The notes under the pieces are model-generated. The model was not told the origin of the DNA and did no database searches. It saw only the letters and a program-made list of their open reading frames with translations. A stretch of DNA of 64,000 nt, from NCBI RefSeq assembly GCF_003966155.1, contig NZ_RXNS01000013.1, forward strand, positions 78,994 through 142,993, given 5' to 3'. The DNA comes from Halomonas nitroreducens (GTDB lineage Bacteria > Pseudomonadota > Gammaproteobacteria > Pseudomonadales > Halomonadaceae). Of this stretch, positions 25,652 through 39,100 are shown piece by piece (the first letter of the stretch is position 1; every line of letters starts with the position of its first letter). The translations under genes were made by a program, and so were the position numbers.

Positions 25652-27046
25652 TCAGGTGCCGTCCCGCTCCTTGCCCGGGGCCACCAGCTCCGCCAGGGCC
25701 CGCTCGTCGAGGCGCTGGCGATCGACCTTGAGATAGGCCAGCCGTTCCTCGGGTACCACCATCACGTCCTCGACGCCGGCCACGTCGGCAAAGCGCGCCA
25801 TCAGGGTGTCCAGGGCATCATCATGATGGCTTTCGTCCAGCGCGACCACCTCGCTGGACAGATGCCGCGGTGGTGTCATGCCGATCATCAGTCCCCACCA
25901 GGCCACCCCCAGCATGGCACAGCCGATGAACACCGCCGAGAGCCCCCACTGCTGGGACAGGGCCCCGCCCAGCACGCCGCCCAGGAAGGCCCCCAGGAAC
26001 TGGCTGGTGGAGTAGAGGCCCATCGCCGTGCCCTTGGCCCCGGCCGGGGCGAGCTTGCTGAGCATGGAGGGCAGGGTCGCCTCCAGCAGGTTGAAGGCGG
26101 TGAAGAACACCAGCAGCCAGCTCATCAGCGCCCAGAGACCGTCGGCAAGCCCCGCCAGGCCGGCGAGGCTCAGGGTGATGGCACCGATCGCCCCCAGGCA
26201 CATGGCCTTCATCCGGCGGCGCTTCTCGGCGACAATCACCAGCGGCACCATGGCCACGAAGGCCAGGGCCATGATGCCCAGGTAGACCCAGCCATGTTGC
26301 TCGATGACGATGCCCGCCTCGACCAGCCGGAAGGGCACGGCGACGAAGATCGCCATCAGGATCAGGTGCAGGGCGAAGATCGAGGCATCCATGCGCCATA
26401 GGTCGAGGCGCCCCAGGATGGTCCCTAGCTGCCCCCGGTCGAGGCCCACGTCCCGGTGGCCCCGGCGCCGCGGCGCCGGCGGCACCAGCCGCCACAGCAC
26501 GGCCAGGCCGACCAGGGACAGGGCAGCGGTGAACCAGAAGACGCCCGCCAGTCCGTAGCGCGCCGAGACCAGCGGCCCCAGCACCATGGCCACGGCAAAG
26601 GCCACCCCGATGGACAGGCCAATGGTGGCCATGGCGGCAGTGCGCACCTGCTCGCGGGTCTGGTCGGCGAGCAGGGCCATGATCGCCGCCGCCACGGCGC
26701 CGCTGCCCTGCAGGCAGCGCCCCAGGATCACCCCGCCGATGCTGTCGGCCAGTGCCGCCACCACGCTGCCGAGCATGAACAGGACCAGGCCGCCGGCGAT
26801 CACCGGCTTGCGGCCGATGCGGTCGGAGAGCAGGCCGAAGGGAATCTGCAGCGCCGCCTGGGTCAGGCCGTAGACGCCCAGGGCCAGCCCCACCAGCAGG
26901 GGCGTGGCCCCGGCCAGGTCGTCGGCATGCAGGGCCAGCACCGGCAGCACCATGAACAGCCCCAGCATGCGCGAGGCATAGAGGCCGGCCAGGCCGGTGA
27001 TGGCGCGGCGCTCCGAGGCTAACAGCAGTCCTGAGACCTTTCGCAT
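25652..27046 (-). CDS. yajR: MFS transporter of the YajR type with C-terminal ferredoxin-like domain
   Basis: A 464-residue protein with about 12 membrane helices, starting MRKVSGLLLASERRAITGLA. The MFS signature GLLSDRIGRKPVIAGG lies between helices 2 and 3. After the last helix comes a soluble tail of about 65 residues with a ferredoxin-like pattern (LMARFADVAGVEDVMVVPEE, AYLKVDRQ). This matches the YAM domain that distinguishes E. coli YajR (454 residues). The exported substrate is unknown. The open frame continues far upstream as a shadow of uvrA; ATG 27046 is the first start that leaves a promoter region to uvrA. No strong ribosome site is visible. Confidence 0.82.
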   Translation of the reverse strand: MRKVSGLLLASERRAITGLAGLYASRMLGLFMVLPVLALHADDLAGATPLLVGLALGVYGLTQAALQIPFGLLSDRIGRKPVIAGGLVLFMLGSVVAALADSIGGVILGRCLQGSGAVAAAIMALLADQTREQVRTAAMATIGLSIGVAFAVAMVLGPLVSARYGLAGVFWFTAALSLVGLAVLWRLVPPAPRRRGHRDVGLDRGQLGTILGRLDLWRMDASIFALHLILMAIFVAVPFRLVEAGIVIEQHGWVYLGIMALAFVAMVPLVIVAEKRRRMKAMCLGAIGAITLSLAGLAGLADGLWALMSWLLVFFTAFNLLEATLPSMLSKLAPAGAKGTAMGLYSTSQFLGAFLGGVLGGALSQQWGLSAVFIGCAMLGVAWWGLMIGMTPPRHLSSEVVALDESHHDDALDTLMARFADVAGVEDVMVVPEERLAYLKVDRQRLDERALAELVAPGKERDGT

Positions 27047-27145
27047 AGGGGATGACGTTCCGTGGGTGGAGGCTGGCGGACCGGAATGGACCGCATATTC
27101 TAGCGGCTCGCCGCCCCCCAGGGAAAGCCGGCGCCGGGCGGGGCT

Positions 27146-27175
27146 TTGCCGGGGCCGCGCGGGGCCACGTATAAT
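27146..27175 (+). promoter_or_regulatory. Sigma-70 promoter of uvrA
   Basis: TTGCCG (27146-27151) and a perfect TATAAT (27170-27175) are 18 bp apart, 30 bp before the uvrA start codon. I see no CTGT-N8-ACAG LexA box in the yajR-uvrA intergenic region. Confidence 0.7.
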
Positions 27176-27205
27176 CGTCCTTTTGCCGTGTCTCGCGAGG
27201 TGGGA

Positions 27206-30064
<2,859 letters not shown>

Positions 30065-30067
<3 letters not shown>

Positions 30068-30134
30068 GCTGTAAGCACCGCATAGACCCCCGAAGGACAG
30101 CATCTGACGGGGTTTTCTTTTGGCTTACAGCTTA
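30065..30134 (+). terminator. uvrA terminator flanked by a perfect 12-bp inverted repeat
   Basis: TAAGCTGTAAGC (30065-30076, overlapping the uvrA stop codon) and GCTTACAGCTTA (30123-30134) are perfect inverted copies. They flank an inner CCCC...GGGG hairpin followed by TTTTCTTTT (about 30088-30121). The inner part looks like a normal terminator. The outer arms may be a second hairpin or the ends of a small repeat element. Confidence 0.6.
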
Positions 30135-30163
30135 TGGCTTCCGACTCCCGGCGAAGCCGGGCG

Positions 30164-30196
30164 CAAAAAAACCGGCTCCCGAAGGGGAGCCGGTTT
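30164..30196 (-). terminator. Terminator of the ribosomal alpha operon (after rplQ)
   Basis: A perfect 12-bp stem (30169-30180 with 30185-30196), a 4-nt CTTC loop and a run of U on the minus strand. It lies 30 nt after rplQ and closes the whole block of ribosomal genes. Confidence 0.93.
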
Positions 30197-30226
30197 CGTC
30201 TGAGGCCCAGGAGGCGCGCACGAGGA

Positions 30227-30610
30227 TCAGTCCTCGGCGGCTTCCTCGACGACCGGACGGTCGACCAGTTCGACGTAGGCCATGGGGGCGTTGTCGCCGG
30301 TGCGGTAGCCGCACTTGAGGATACGGACGTAACCGCCCGGACGCTCGGCGTAACGCGGACCCAGCTCGTTGAAGAGCTTGCCGACCGCTTCCTTGGAGCG
30401 GGTGCGGCTGAAGGCCAGACGACGGTTGGCGACGCTGTCCTGCTTGGCCAGGGTGATCAGCGGCTCGATGACGCGACGCAGCTCCTTGGCCTTGGGCAGG
30501 GTTGTCTTGATCACTTCGTGCTCGACCAGCGACACGCTCATGTTCTTGAACATGGCCTGGCGGTGCGAGCTGGTACGATTCAGGTGACGACCACTCTTAC
30601 GATGACGCAT
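30227..30610 (-). CDS. rplQ: 50S ribosomal protein L17
   Basis: 127 residues, standard L17 ([35 protein letters not shown]), with a slightly acidic C-terminal end (VVEEAAED). L17 binds 23S rRNA near the peptide exit tunnel. Last gene of the alpha operon, 39 nt after rpoA and followed by a strong terminator. Confidence 0.97.
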   Translation of the reverse strand: MRHRKSGRHLNRTSSHRQAMFKNMSVSLVEHEVIKTTLPKAKELRRVIEPLITLAKQDSVANRRLAFSRTRSKEAVGKLFNELGPRYAERPGGYVRILKCGYRTGDNAPMAYVELVDRPVVEEAAED

Positions 30611-30649
30611 GGTTGTGATTCCTTACCAAACTGGGACTCGAGTCGACGC

Positions 30650-31648
30650 TCACGCGGAGGCCTTGTCGTCCTTCAGGCTAGCCGGCGGCCAGTTCTCCAG
30701 CCGCATGCCAAGGGACAGACCACGGGCGGCCAACACGTCCTTGATCTCATTCAGGGACTTCTTGCCGAGATTCGGGGTCTTCAGCAGCTCCACCTCGGTG
30801 CGCTGGATCAGGTCCCCGATGTAGTAGATGTTCTCGGCCTTCAGGCAGTTGGCGCTGCGCACGGTCAACTCGAGATCGTCTACGGGGCGCAGCAGGATCG
30901 GATCGATATGATCCTCTTCCTCCTCCACTTCCTGTTCCTTGTCGGCTTCCAGGTCGACGAACGCGGCCAGCTGCTCCTGCAGGATGGTCGCGCTGCGACG
31001 GATCGCCTCTTCCGGGTCCAGGGTGCCGTCGGTTTCCAGGTTGATGATCAGCTTGTCGAGGTCGGTGCGCTGTTCGACACGCGCGGCCTCGACGGAGTAG
31101 GAAACCCGACGCACGGGGCTGAAGGTCGCATCCAGCTGCAGGCGGCCGATGGCACGAGTCTCGTCGTCCGCCTCGCCGCGAACGTCCGCCGGCTCGTAGC
31201 CGCGGCCGCGGGCGATCTTGAGCTGCATCTTCAGCTCGGCGCCCTCGTTGACGTGCGCGATGACGTGCTCGGGATTGACGATCTCGACGTCATGGTCGAG
31301 GGCGATGTCACCCGCGGTCACGACGGCCGGGCCCTGCTTGTTCAGCGAGAGCACCGCCTCGTCGCGGCTGTGCATCTTGATCGCCACGTCCTTGAGGTTC
31401 AGGAGGATTTCGATGACATCTTCCTGGACGCCCTCGATCGCGCTGTACTCGTGGTCGACACCGGCGATCTCGGCTTCCACCACGGCACAGCCGGGCATGG
31501 ACGAGAGCAGGATGCGACGCAGTGCATTCCCCAGCGTGTGGCCGAAACCACGCTCGAAGGGCTCGAGCACGATCTTCGCGTGGTGTGCGCTGATCTCTTC
31601 GACCTTGATGTCGCGAGGACGGAGAAACTCTGTCACTGAACGCTGCAT
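30650..31648 (-). CDS. rpoA: RNA polymerase alpha subunit
   Basis: 332 residues. The N-terminal assembly domain contains [20 protein letters not shown], the contact for the beta and beta-prime subunits. An acidic linker (about 235-250, [13 protein letters not shown]) leads to the C-terminal DNA- and activator-binding domain ([40 protein letters not shown]). Lies between rpsD and rplQ in the alpha operon, as in most gammaproteobacteria. Confidence 0.98.
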   Translation of the reverse strand: MQRSVTEFLRPRDIKVEEISAHHAKIVLEPFERGFGHTLGNALRRILLSSMPGCAVVEAEIAGVDHEYSAIEGVQEDVIEILLNLKDVAIKMHSRDEAVLSLNKQGPAVVTAGDIALDHDVEIVNPEHVIAHVNEGAELKMQLKIARGRGYEPADVRGEADDETRAIGRLQLDATFSPVRRVSYSVEAARVEQRTDLDKLIINLETDGTLDPEEAIRRSATILQEQLAAFVDLEADKEQEVEEEEDHIDPILLRPVDDLELTVRSANCLKAENIYYIGDLIQRTEVELLKTPNLGKKSLNEIKDVLAARGLSLGMRLENWPPASLKDDKASA

Positions 31649-31731
31649 TATGAATACCTTTCAGGCTGCCAAACGGATACTCGGTACTGAAGGCCGCTCC
31701 CCGTCGCCGGGGAGCGCCACGGCGGGGCCGC

Positions 31732-32352
31732 TTACTTCGAGTACAGCTCGACGATCAGGTTTTCGTTGATGTCGGCAGACAGGTCACCGCGTTCAGGCAG
31801 AGCCTTGAAAGTGCCTTCCATCTTCTTGGCATCGGTCTCGATCCAGGCCACGTCGCCACGGTTGGCGGCGATGCCCAGGGCGTTCTGGATACGCGCCTGG
31901 TTCTTGGCCTTCTCACGGACGGAGACCACGTCACCCGGCTTGACCTTGTAGGACGCCACGTTGACGGCCTTGCCGTTGACGGCGATCGCCTTGTGGCTGA
32001 CCAGCTGACGCGCCTCGGAACGCGTGGCGCCGAAGCCCATGCGGTAGACGACGTTGTCCAGTCGGGATTCAAGCAGTTGCAGCAACAGCTCACCGGTCGC
32101 GCCCTTCAGGCGGGCCGCTTCCTTGTAGTAGTTGCGGAACTGCTTCTCGAGCACGCCGTACATGCGACGTACTTTCTGCTTCTCGCGAAGCTGCAAGCCG
32201 TAGTCGGAAATACGCTGACGACGCTGGCCGTGCACACCCGGAATCTGCTCGGATTTGCACTTCTTCTCGAAGGGAGTGACACCGCTCTTCAGGAAGAGGT
32301 CGGTGCCTTCACGACGAGACAGTTTGCACTTCGGTCCAATATAACGAGCCAT
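31732..32352 (-). CDS. rpsD: 30S ribosomal protein S4
   Basis: 206 residues, the same as E. coli S4: [40 protein letters not shown], and the S4 RNA-binding domain [20 protein letters not shown]. It starts 16S rRNA folding and, in E. coli, represses its own operon at the rpsM leader. The N-terminal region has two cysteines but not a full four-cysteine zinc site. Confidence 0.98.
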   Translation of the reverse strand: MARYIGPKCKLSRREGTDLFLKSGVTPFEKKCKSEQIPGVHGQRRQRISDYGLQLREKQKVRRMYGVLEKQFRNYYKEAARLKGATGELLLQLLESRLDNVVYRMGFGATRSEARQLVSHKAIAVNGKAVNVASYKVKPGDVVSVREKAKNQARIQNALGIAANRGDVAWIETDAKKMEGTFKALPERGDLSADINENLIVELYSK

Positions 32353-32364
32353 GAATCTGTCTCC

Positions 32365-32751
32365 TTAAACGCGGCGTTTCTTCGGCGGACGGCAGCCATT
32401 GTGGGGAATGGGCGTCGCGTCGGTGATGCTCTGCACGCGGAAGCCGGCGGCATTCAGTGCACGCACGGCGGATTCACGACCCGGACCGGGGCCTTTGACC
32501 AGCACGTCGACGTTTTTCACACCATACTCGGCTGCAGCGGTCGCTGCACGCTCGCTTGCCACTTGAGCAGCGAACGGGGTGCTCTTGCGAGAACCACGAA
32601 AACCCGAACCACCGGCGGTCGCCCAAGAGAGAGCGTTGCCCTGGCGGTCTGTGATCGTAATGATCGTGTTGTTAAAAGAGGCGTGGATATGCGCGACGGC
32701 ATCCACCACCTGCTTTTTAACCTTCTTACGGTTGCTACGCGGGTTAGCCAT
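32365..32751 (-). CDS. rpsK: 30S ribosomal protein S11
   Basis: 128 residues: [40 protein letters not shown], and C-terminal [19 protein letters not shown]11 forms part of the 30S platform near the mRNA exit. Encoded between rpsM and rpsD. Confidence 0.98.
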   Translation of the reverse strand: MANPRSNRKKVKKQVVDAVAHIHASFNNTIITITDRQGNALSWATAGGSGFRGSRKSTPFAAQVASERAATAAAEYGVKNVDVLVKGPGPGRESAVRALNAAGFRVQSITDATPIPHNGCRPPKKRRV

Positions 32752-32790
32752 GTTGATGTCTATTCCTGTCGTTACGCCAGAACGTGCGTG

Positions 32791-33147
32791 TTATTTGCGG
32801 ATCGGCTTGCGCGGGCCCTTACGGGTACGCGCATTGGTCTTGGTACGCTGACCATTCAGCGGAAGACCACGACGATGACGCAGACCACGATAGCAACCCA
32901 GGTCCATGAGACGCTTGATGTTCAGCGTCACATCACGACGAAGATCGCCTTCAACGGTGTACTTGCCGACTTCACTACGCAGGGTGTCCACTTCCTCAGA
33001 GGACAGATCCTGGATCTTGGTGGTCGGCGCGATGCCGGACGCGACACAGATGTCCTGTGCGCGAGTACGGCCAATCCCGAAGATATAGGTCAGCGAAATC
33101 GCCGCATGCTTGTTGTCCGGGATATTGACGCCTGCAATACGGGCCAT
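32791..33147 (-). CDS. rpsM: 30S ribosomal protein S13
   Basis: 118 residues starting [20 protein letters not shown]; the open frame extends to 33240, but the family start is the ATG at 33147, with CGGAGT upstream. The basic C-terminal tail ([18 protein letters not shown]) reaches tRNA in the P site. First gene of the alpha operon, preceded by a promoter and a short leader. Confidence 0.97.
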   Translation of the reverse strand: MARIAGVNIPDNKHAAISLTYIFGIGRTRAQDICVASGIAPTTKIQDLSSEEVDTLRSEVGKYTVEGDLRRDVTLNIKRLMDLGCYRGLRHRRGLPLNGQRTKTNARTRKGPRKPIRK

Positions 33148-33233
33148 CAGCTTACTCCGAAATTTGAGCGGCTTGCTCGTTGGATCATCTACAAAAGGCG
33201 CAACAGCATACCCCTTTCCCTGACAAAGGGCAA
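33148..33233 (-). promoter_or_regulatory. Alpha-operon promoter and rpsM leader
   Basis: On the minus strand TTGCCC (33228-33233) and TATGCT (33205-33210) are 17 bp apart, a good sigma-70 promoter inside the rpmJ-rpsM gap. The resulting leader of about 50 nt would include the rpsM ribosome site. In E. coli S4 binds a pseudoknot at this place; I cannot confirm the same fold here. Confidence 0.6.
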
Positions 33234-33270
33234 GGGGCATGCCGGCGCCGGTTCAGTACAGCGTCAGGAA

Positions 33271-33384
33271 TCAGCCCTGGCGCTGCTTGTGCCGCGGCTC
33301 GCTGCAGATGACGCGCACGGCGCCATTGCGACGAATGATCTTGCAGTTGCGGCACATTTTCTTCACGGAAGCTCGAACTTTCAT
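33271..33384 (-). CDS. rpmJ: 50S ribosomal protein L36
   Basis: 37 residues ([20 protein letters not shown], ending HKQRQG). It keeps the zinc ligands C11, C14, C27 and H32, so it is the zinc-containing form. Sits between secY and rpsM, 29 nt after the secY stop as usual. Confidence 0.95.
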   Translation of the reverse strand: MKVRASVKKMCRNCKIIRRNGAVRVICSEPRHKQRQG

Positions 33385-33413
33385 CGTTCTCTCCAATTCG
33401 CCAGCGGCGCGCC

Positions 33414-34745
33414 TCAGCGCATGATGCCGCCGCTACCGTAGCCTTTCAGGTTGGACTTCTTCATCACCGAGTCATACTGGTGCGACATGAGATGCGACTG
33501 CACCTGGGCCATGAAGTCCATGATCACCACCACCACGATCAGCAGCGAGGTACCGCCGAAGAAGAACGGCACGTTCCAGGCCACGATCAGGAACTGGGGC
33601 ATCAGGGAAACCGCGGTGATGTAGAGGGCACCGAACAGGGTCAGACGGGTCATGACCTTGTCGACATAGCGAGCGGTCTGCTCGCCGGGGCGGATGCCCG
33701 GCAGGAAGGCCCCCGACTTCTTGAGGTTGTCGGCGACATCCTTGGGGTTGAAGACCAGCGCTGTGTAAAAGAAGCAGAAGAATACCACCGCCGCAGCGAA
33801 AAGCAAGATGTACAGCGGCTGTCCCGGCCCGAGGGCCTGGGACGCGCGCTGCAGCCATTCCATGCCTTCCCCGGCACCAACCCACTGACCCAGCGAGGCC
33901 GGGAACAGCAGGATGCTCGAGGCGAAGATCGCCGGAATCACGCCCGCCATGTTCACCTTGAGCGGCAGGTAGCTGCTCTGCCCGGCATACATCTTGTTGC
34001 CGACCTGGCGACGCGGGTAGTTCACCGTGATGCGGCGCTGGCCGCGCTCGATGAACACCACGAAGGCCACGGTGGCAATGCCCAGGATGGACAGGGCCAG
34101 CAGCGGCAGCACGTTCCAGGCACCCTCGTTGCGGGCCAGCTCGAAGGCCTGGCCCACGGCACCGGGCAGGCCGGCGACGATCCCCGAGAAGATCAGCAGC
34201 GAGATGCCGTTGCCGATACCCTTCTCGGTGATCTGCTCGCCCAGCCACATCAGGAACACCGCCCCGGACACGAAGGTCACGACGGCGGTGAAATAGAAGC
34301 TGAAATCGGCCGTGTAGGCGATGCCCTGACTGGCCAGGCCCACCGACATGCCGGTGGCCTGGACGAAGGCCAGGAGCACGGTGCCGTAGCGCGTGTACTG
34401 GCTGATCTTGCGACGGCCGGCCTCACCCTCCTTCTTCAGCTGCTCGAGCTGAGGCGAGACCGCGGTCAGCAGCTGCATGATGATCGACGCCGAGATGTAG
34501 GGCATGATGCCCAGGGCGAGGATACTCATGCGCTCCAGAGCACCGCCCGAGAACATGTTGAACATGCCCAGGATGGTGCCCTGCTGCTCCCTGAACAAGG
34601 CAGCAAGCTGGTCAGGATTGATACCGGGAACGGGAATGTGGGCACCGATGCGGTAGACCACGATGGCGAGGAGCACGAAGCGCAGACGCGCCCAGAGTTC
34701 GCTCAGACCGCTGCCCATCGCCGGCATGTTTCCTGACTTGGCCAT
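33414..34745 (-). CDS. secY: Preprotein translocase subunit SecY
   Basis: 443 residues with ten membrane helices, the channel of the Sec translocon. Landmarks: [20 protein letters not shown] near the N-terminus, the plug region [20 protein letters not shown], and the cytoplasmic loop [17 protein letters not shown]. Its partner SecE is encoded at 60256. rplO ends immediately upstream (adjacent stop and start), so translation is coupled in the spc operon. Confidence 0.98.
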   Translation of the reverse strand: MAKSGNMPAMGSGLSELWARLRFVLLAIVVYRIGAHIPVPGINPDQLAALFREQQGTILGMFNMFSGGALERMSILALGIMPYISASIIMQLLTAVSPQLEQLKKEGEAGRRKISQYTRYGTVLLAFVQATGMSVGLASQGIAYTADFSFYFTAVVTFVSGAVFLMWLGEQITEKGIGNGISLLIFSGIVAGLPGAVGQAFELARNEGAWNVLPLLALSILGIATVAFVVFIERGQRRITVNYPRRQVGNKMYAGQSSYLPLKVNMAGVIPAIFASSILLFPASLGQWVGAGEGMEWLQRASQALGPGQPLYILLFAAAVVFFCFFYTALVFNPKDVADNLKKSGAFLPGIRPGEQTARYVDKVMTRLTLFGALYITAVSLMPQFLIVAWNVPFFFGGTSLLIVVVVIMDFMAQVQSHLMSHQYDSVMKKSNLKGYGSGGIMR

Positions 34746-35180
34746 TTAGTCCTCTACCTTGCCGCCGGCGGCTTCGATCGCGGCACGGGCACCCTTGGTG
34801 ACCTTGATGCCGCGCACGGTAACCGCCTTGTTCAGATCGCCGGAAAGGATCACCTTGGCATGCTGCGTGGCGTCCTTGAGCACGTTGGCCTGCTTGAGGG
34901 TGTCCAGAGTGACCTCGTCACCCTCGACCCGGGCCAGTTCGGCCAGGCGGACTTCCTCGGAGACCAGCGACTTGGCGGAGGTGAAGCCGAACTTCGGCAG
35001 ACGACGCTGCAGCGGCATCTGGCCGCCCTCGAAGCCGGGCTTCACGCTGCCACCGCTGCGCGACTTGAGGCCCTTGTGGCCACGGCCGCCGGTCTTGCCC
35101 AGACCGGAGCCGATACCACGGCCGACGCGCTTCTCGGCGTGCTTGGAGCCCGGGGCCGGGCTCAGGCTATTGAGTTTCAT
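34746..35180 (-). CDS. rplO: 50S ribosomal protein L15
   Basis: 144 residues, the E. coli length: [20 protein letters not shown], then the glycine/arginine-rich [20 protein letters not shown], which threads through 23S rRNA. Three nt separate it from rpmD. Confidence 0.97.
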   Translation of the reverse strand: MKLNSLSPAPGSKHAEKRVGRGIGSGLGKTGGRGHKGLKSRSGGSVKPGFEGGQMPLQRRLPKFGFTSAKSLVSEEVRLAELARVEGDEVTLDTLKQANVLKDATQHAKVILSGDLNKAVTVRGIKVTKGARAAIEAAGGKVED

Positions 35181-35183
35181 GGA

Positions 35184-35366
35184 TTACTCTCCCTCAACAC
35201 GCACAAGGTAGTTGACCTTGTGGATCATGCCGCGGACGGCAGGGGTGTCTTCCAGTTCGACCGTATGACCGATGCGACGCAGGCCGAGGCCCTTCATGGT
35301 GGCCTTGTGCTTGGCCAACACGCCGATGGTGCTGCGGGTCTGGGTAACCTTGATCGTTGCTGACAT
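35184..35366 (-). CDS. rpmD: 50S ribosomal protein L30
   Basis: 60 residues ([39 protein letters not shown]). The open frame extends to 35495 within rpsE, but the ATG at 35366, 5 nt after rpsE, matches the family N-terminus and size. Confidence 0.95.
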   Translation of the reverse strand: MSATIKVTQTRSTIGVLAKHKATMKGLGLRRIGHTVELEDTPAVRGMIHKVNYLVRVEGE

Positions 35367-35371
35367 GGACC

Positions 35372-35872
35372 TTACCCCGTGATCGCTTCGACTGACAGAC
35401 CGCGCTTGGCGGCCACGTCTTCCGGCGACTGCAGGGAGGCCAGACCGTTGACGGTCGCCCGCACCACGTTCACCGGGTTGGTGGAGCCGTAGCACTTGGC
35501 CAGGACGTCATGGACGCCGGCCAGCTCGAGCACGGAGCGCATGGCACCGCCGGCGATGATCCCGGTACCCTCGGAGGCCGGCTGCATGTACACCTTGGAG
35601 GCGCCATGACGGGCCTTGACCGGGTACTGCAGGGTGCCGCCGGTCAGGTTGACCTTGACCATGTTGCGACGCGCCTGGTCCATGGCCTTCTGGATCGCGA
35701 CCGGCACTTCGCGTGCCTTGCCGCGGCCGAAGCCGACACGACCGTTACCGTCGCCGACGACGGTCAGAGCGGTGAAGCCGAAGATTCGACCACCCTTGAC
35801 CACCTTGGCGACACGGTTGACCTGCACGAGCTTTTCCTGCAGATCTCCGCTTTGCTGTTCGTTCTTCGCCAT
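35372..35872 (-). CDS. rpsE: 30S ribosomal protein S5
   Basis: 166 residues: [20 protein letters not shown] in the RNA-binding domain, [20 protein letters not shown], and [18 protein letters not shown]5 supports decoding accuracy and mRNA unwinding. Spectinomycin-contact residues (KVVKGGR) look wild type. Confidence 0.97.
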   Translation of the reverse strand: MAKNEQQSGDLQEKLVQVNRVAKVVKGGRIFGFTALTVVGDGNGRVGFGRGKAREVPVAIQKAMDQARRNMVKVNLTGGTLQYPVKARHGASKVYMQPASEGTGIIAGGAMRSVLELAGVHDVLAKCYGSTNPVNVVRATVNGLASLQSPEDVAAKRGLSVEAITG

Positions 35873-35883
35873 CGTAAAACCCT

Positions 35884-36234
35884 TTAGAATTCCAGGCCGC
35901 CTTCACGAGCGGCGTCGGCCAGGGCCTTGACTCGGCCGTGGTACTTGAAACCGGCACGATCGAAGGCCACCTGGGTGATGCCAGCCTGCTTGGCGCGTTC
36001 GGCAATCAGCGCGCCCACCTTGGAGGCGGCGTCGACGTTACCGGTCGCACCCTCGCGCAGAGCCTTGTCCAGCGTGGAAGCGCTGGCCAGGACCTTGCCA
36101 CCATCCGGCGAGATGATCTGCGCGTAGATGTGGCGCGGGGTACGGTTGACGCACAGGCGATACACGCCCAGCTCGCGGATCTTGGCGCGAGCGCGGCGGG
36201 CACGACGGAGACGAGATTCTTTCTTCGCGTTCAT
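35884..36234 (-). CDS. rplR: 50S ribosomal protein L18
   Basis: 116 residues: [20 protein letters not shown] and [21 protein letters not shown]18 attaches 5S rRNA to the large subunit together with L5. Between rplF and rpsE in the spc operon. Confidence 0.97.
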   Translation of the reverse strand: MNAKKESRLRRARRARAKIRELGVYRLCVNRTPRHIYAQIISPDGGKVLASASTLDKALREGATGNVDAASKVGALIAERAKQAGITQVAFDRAGFKYHGRVKALADAAREGGLEF

Positions 36235-36243
36235 AACCCTGCC

Positions 36244-36774
36244 TTACTTCTTCTTGGCTTCTTTGCGGCGGACCTGCTCGTCGCCGTACCGGATACCCTT
36301 GCCCTTGTAGGGCTCGGGCGGACGGAAGGCGCGGATTTCCGCGGCAACCTGGCCGAGCTTCTGCTTGTCCGCGCTCTTCAGCACGATGGTGGTGTTCTTC
36401 GGCGTTTCCGCCGTGACACCCTCAGGCAGTTCGTAGTCGACCGGGTGAGAGAAGCCCAGTGTCAGGTTGAGCGTCTGGCCCTTGGCCTGGGCACGATAAC
36501 CGACGCCGTTGATTTCGAGGCTCCGGCTGAAGCCTTCGGACACACCGGTGACCAGGTTCTGGACCAGGGCACGGGTGGTGCCGACCATCGCCCAGCTCTT
36601 GGCGGATTCGCTCGGCTGGAAGGTCACCTGACCCTCCTCCTGAGCGACCGCCACGTCGGGGTGGACGGTCATGGACAGAGTGCCCTGGCTGCCCTTGACG
36701 GACAGCTGATCACCGTCGAGCTTGAACTCGACGCCGCTGGGCAGTTTAACCGGATATTTGGCTACGCGGGACAT
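36244..36774 (-). CDS. rplF: 50S ribosomal protein L6
   Basis: 176 residues: [20 protein letters not shown] and the C-terminal signature [20 protein letters not shown]. It sits near the factor-binding site of the 50S subunit. Confidence 0.97.
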   Translation of the reverse strand: MSRVAKYPVKLPSGVEFKLDGDQLSVKGSQGTLSMTVHPDVAVAQEEGQVTFQPSESAKSWAMVGTTRALVQNLVTGVSEGFSRSLEINGVGYRAQAKGQTLNLTLGFSHPVDYELPEGVTAETPKNTTIVLKSADKQKLGQVAAEIRAFRPPEPYKGKGIRYGDEQVRRKEAKKK

Positions 36775-36783
36775 TCCAAACTC

Positions 36784-37176
36784 CTAGAATACGGTGCAGA
36801 TGACTTCACCACCGACACCAGCCTGGCGAGCCGCGCGGTCGGTCATCACCCCCTTGGAGGTGGTGACGATCGCGATACCCAGGCCCTCGGCAACCTTGGG
36901 CAGGGAGTCCTTGCCCTTGTAGCTGCGCAGTGACGGCTTGGAAGCCCGCTGCAGGTGCTCGATGACCGGCTTGCCTTCAAAGTACTTGAGGATCACGGTC
37001 AGCTCGGGCTTGGCCACGTCGCTGACGCTGTAGTCAGTGACATAACCCTCTTCCTTCAGCACGCGGGCCACCTCGACCTTGAGCTTGGAGGACGGCATGG
37101 AAACCGTCTCCTTGGTGGCCATCTGCGCATTGCGGATACGGGTGAACATATCCGCCAGAGTGTCTTGCATGCTCAT
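36784..37176 (-). CDS. rpsH: 30S ribosomal protein S8
   Basis: 130 residues: [20 protein letters not shown] and C-terminal [21 protein letters not shown]8 organises the 16S rRNA central domain and in E. coli represses the spc operon by binding its mRNA. Confidence 0.97.
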   Translation of the reverse strand: MSMQDTLADMFTRIRNAQMATKETVSMPSSKLKVEVARVLKEEGYVTDYSVSDVAKPELTVILKYFEGKPVIEHLQRASKPSLRSYKGKDSLPKVAEGLGIAIVTTSKGVMTDRAARQAGVGGEVICTVF

Positions 37177-37208
37177 TTACGTTGCGCTCCTGATGATTCT
37201 ACGTGGCG

Positions 37209-37514
37209 TTACCAGCTGGACTTCTTGAGTCCGGGCACATCGCCACGCATGGCGGCTTCACGCAGCTTGTTGCGGCCGAGGCCGAACTTGTTGTAGTAGC
37301 CGTGCGGACGGCCGGTGACGCGGCAACGGTTACGCTTGCGCACCGGGCTGGAGTCACGCGGCAGCTGCTGCAGCTTGAGCTGCGCGTCGAAGCGCTCTTC
37401 GTCGGAAGCGTTCACGTCCTGGATGATCGCCTTGAGCTCGGCACGCTTGGCGGCATACTTCGCCACCAGCTTCGCGCGCTTCGCTTCACGCTCTACCATG
37501 CTTTTCTTTGCCAT
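37209..37514 (-). CDS. rpsN: 30S ribosomal protein S14
   Basis: 101 residues, the long zinc-free form: [20 protein letters not shown] and [20 protein letters not shown]. There is only one cysteine, hence no zinc knuckle. Confidence 0.97.
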   Translation of the reverse strand: MAKKSMVEREAKRAKLVAKYAAKRAELKAIIQDVNASDEERFDAQLKLQQLPRDSSPVRKRNRCRVTGRPHGYYNKFGLGRNKLREAAMRGDVPGLKKSSW

Positions 37515-37524
37515 GATCCCACCC

Positions 37525-38064
37525 TTATTTCTTGAACGGGAAGTTCAATGCGCTCAGCAGCGCACGACCTTCTTCATCGGTGTTGGCGGTGGTGGTGATG
37601 GTGACATCCAGACCACGGATCCGGTCGATCTTATCATACTCGATCTCCGGGAAGATGATCTGCTCACGCACCCCCATGGAGTAGTTGCCACGACCGTCGA
37701 AGGACTTCGGGTTGAGACCACGGAAGTCACGAACGCGGGGGATCGCGATATTCACCAGGCGATCGAGGAAGTCCCACATGCGCTCGGAGCGCAGGGTCAC
37801 CTTGATCCCGATCGGCCAGCCTTCACGCACCTTGAAGCCCGCGATGGACTTGCGTGCTTTGGTGACCAGCGGCTTCTGACCGGAGAGCTTCTCCAGGTCG
37901 CCGATGGCATTGTCGATCAGCTTCTTGTCGCTGGTCGCCTCGCCGATACCCATGTTCAGAGTCACCTTGGTGATCCGGGGTACCTGCATCACGTTGGCGT
38001 AGCTGAACTGCTCTTTGAGTTGAGCCACCACCTCGTTCTGATAACGTTCTTTCAAGTTCGCCAT
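37525..38064 (-). CDS. rplE: 50S ribosomal protein L5
   Basis: 179 residues, the E. coli size: [20 protein letters not shown] and [21 protein letters not shown]5 binds 5S rRNA and contacts the 30S head. Ten nt before rpsN. Confidence 0.97.
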   Translation of the reverse strand: MANLKERYQNEVVAQLKEQFSYANVMQVPRITKVTLNMGIGEATSDKKLIDNAIGDLEKLSGQKPLVTKARKSIAGFKVREGWPIGIKVTLRSERMWDFLDRLVNIAIPRVRDFRGLNPKSFDGRGNYSMGVREQIIFPEIEYDKIDRIRGLDVTITTTANTDEEGRALLSALNFPFKK

Positions 38065-38082
38065 TTTGCTACCCGACTCGCG

Positions 38083-38400
38083 TTAGGCGTCGATCTGCGC
38101 TTGCGTCGACTTGTAGATACGTACCTTGGTACCGTCTTCCTTAACCTGGAAGCCGACGCGATCCGCCTTACCGGTCTCCTGATTGAAGATGGCAACATTG
38201 GACGCGTGAATCGGAGCCTCGCGCTCGACGATACCGCCCTGATTACCCGCCATGGGATTGGGCTTGGTGTGACGCTTGATCATGTTCACACCGGACACAA
38301 TGTAGCGGTCGTCCTTGAGGACGCGCTTGATAGTGCCACGCTTGCCCTTGTCCTTCCCGGCGATGACGACCACTTCGTCGTCACGTTTGATCTTTTGCAT
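38083..38400 (-). CDS. rplX: 50S ribosomal protein L24
   Basis: 105 residues: [20 protein letters not shown] (KOW motif) and [20 protein letters not shown]. An assembly-initiating protein near the exit tunnel. Fourteen nt after rplN. Confidence 0.97.
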   Translation of the reverse strand: MQKIKRDDEVVVIAGKDKGKRGTIKRVLKDDRYIVSGVNMIKRHTKPNPMAGNQGGIVEREAPIHASNVAIFNQETGKADRVGFQVKEDGTKVRIYKSTQAQIDA

Positions 38401-38414
38401 ATCCGCCTCGCTCC

Positions 38415-38786
38415 TTACAGCACTTCAGGCGCCAAGGAAATGATCTTCATGAACTTCTCGTTACGAAGCTCACGGGTCACCGGCCCGAAGATACGGGTAC
38501 CGATCGGCTGTTCGTTGGTGTTGTTCAACAGAACTGCCGCATTTCCATCGAAGCGGATCAGCGAACCGTCGTTACGACGGACGCCACTACGGGTGCGAAC
38601 CACCACCGCCTTGAGGACCTGGCCCTTCTTGACCTTGCCACGCGGGATGGCTTCCTTCACCGTGACTTTGATGATGTCGCCGACGCGGGCGTAGCGACGG
38701 TGAGAACCGCCCAGCACCTTGATGCACTGCACCCGGCGCGCCCCGCTGTTGTCTGCGACATCCAGCATTGTCTGAGTCTGAATCAT
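38415..38786 (-). CDS. rplN: 50S ribosomal protein L14
   Basis: 123 residues, nearly identical in layout to E. coli L14 ([40 protein letters not shown]). First gene of the spc group, 52 nt after rpsQ. I see no strong separate promoter in that gap, so it is probably read from the S10 promoter. Confidence 0.97.
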   Translation of the reverse strand: MIQTQTMLDVADNSGARRVQCIKVLGGSHRRYARVGDIIKVTVKEAIPRGKVKKGQVLKAVVVRTRSGVRRNDGSLIRFDGNAAVLLNNTNEQPIGTRIFGPVTRELRNEKFMKIISLAPEVL

Positions 38787-38838
38787 CGGTTTTCTCCAAA
38801 CCTAATCTGACTGCACTGGTTGGATCGGCCTCGGCCGA

Positions 38839-39099
38839 TCACCCCTTGGCCTGTTCGACGACTTCGACCAGGGTCCAGGCCTTCTTCTTGGACAGCGGAC
38901 GGCATTCCTCGATGGATACCGTGTCACCGGCCTTGGCCTGGTTCGCCTCGTCATGGGCGTGCAGCTTGGTGGAGCGCTTTACGTACTTGCCGTAGATCGG
39001 GTGGCGCTCACGACGCTCGATCATCACGACGATGGACTTGTCCATCTTGTCGCTCACCACCTTGCCAGTGAGCGTACGGGCTTTGTTTTCTTCGGCCAT
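38839..39099 (-). CDS. rpsQ: 30S ribosomal protein S17
   Basis: 86 residues from ATG 39099 ([20 protein letters not shown]). A GTG at 39108 would add three residues and overlap rpmC; the ATG, 1 nt after the rpmC stop, is preferred by family length (84 in E. coli). Core text [20 protein letters not shown]. Confidence 0.95.
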   Translation of the reverse strand: MAEENKARTLTGKVVSDKMDKSIVVMIERRERHPIYGKYVKRSTKLHAHDEANQAKAGDTVSIEECRPLSKKKAWTLVEVVEQAKG

Positions 39100-39100
39100 C

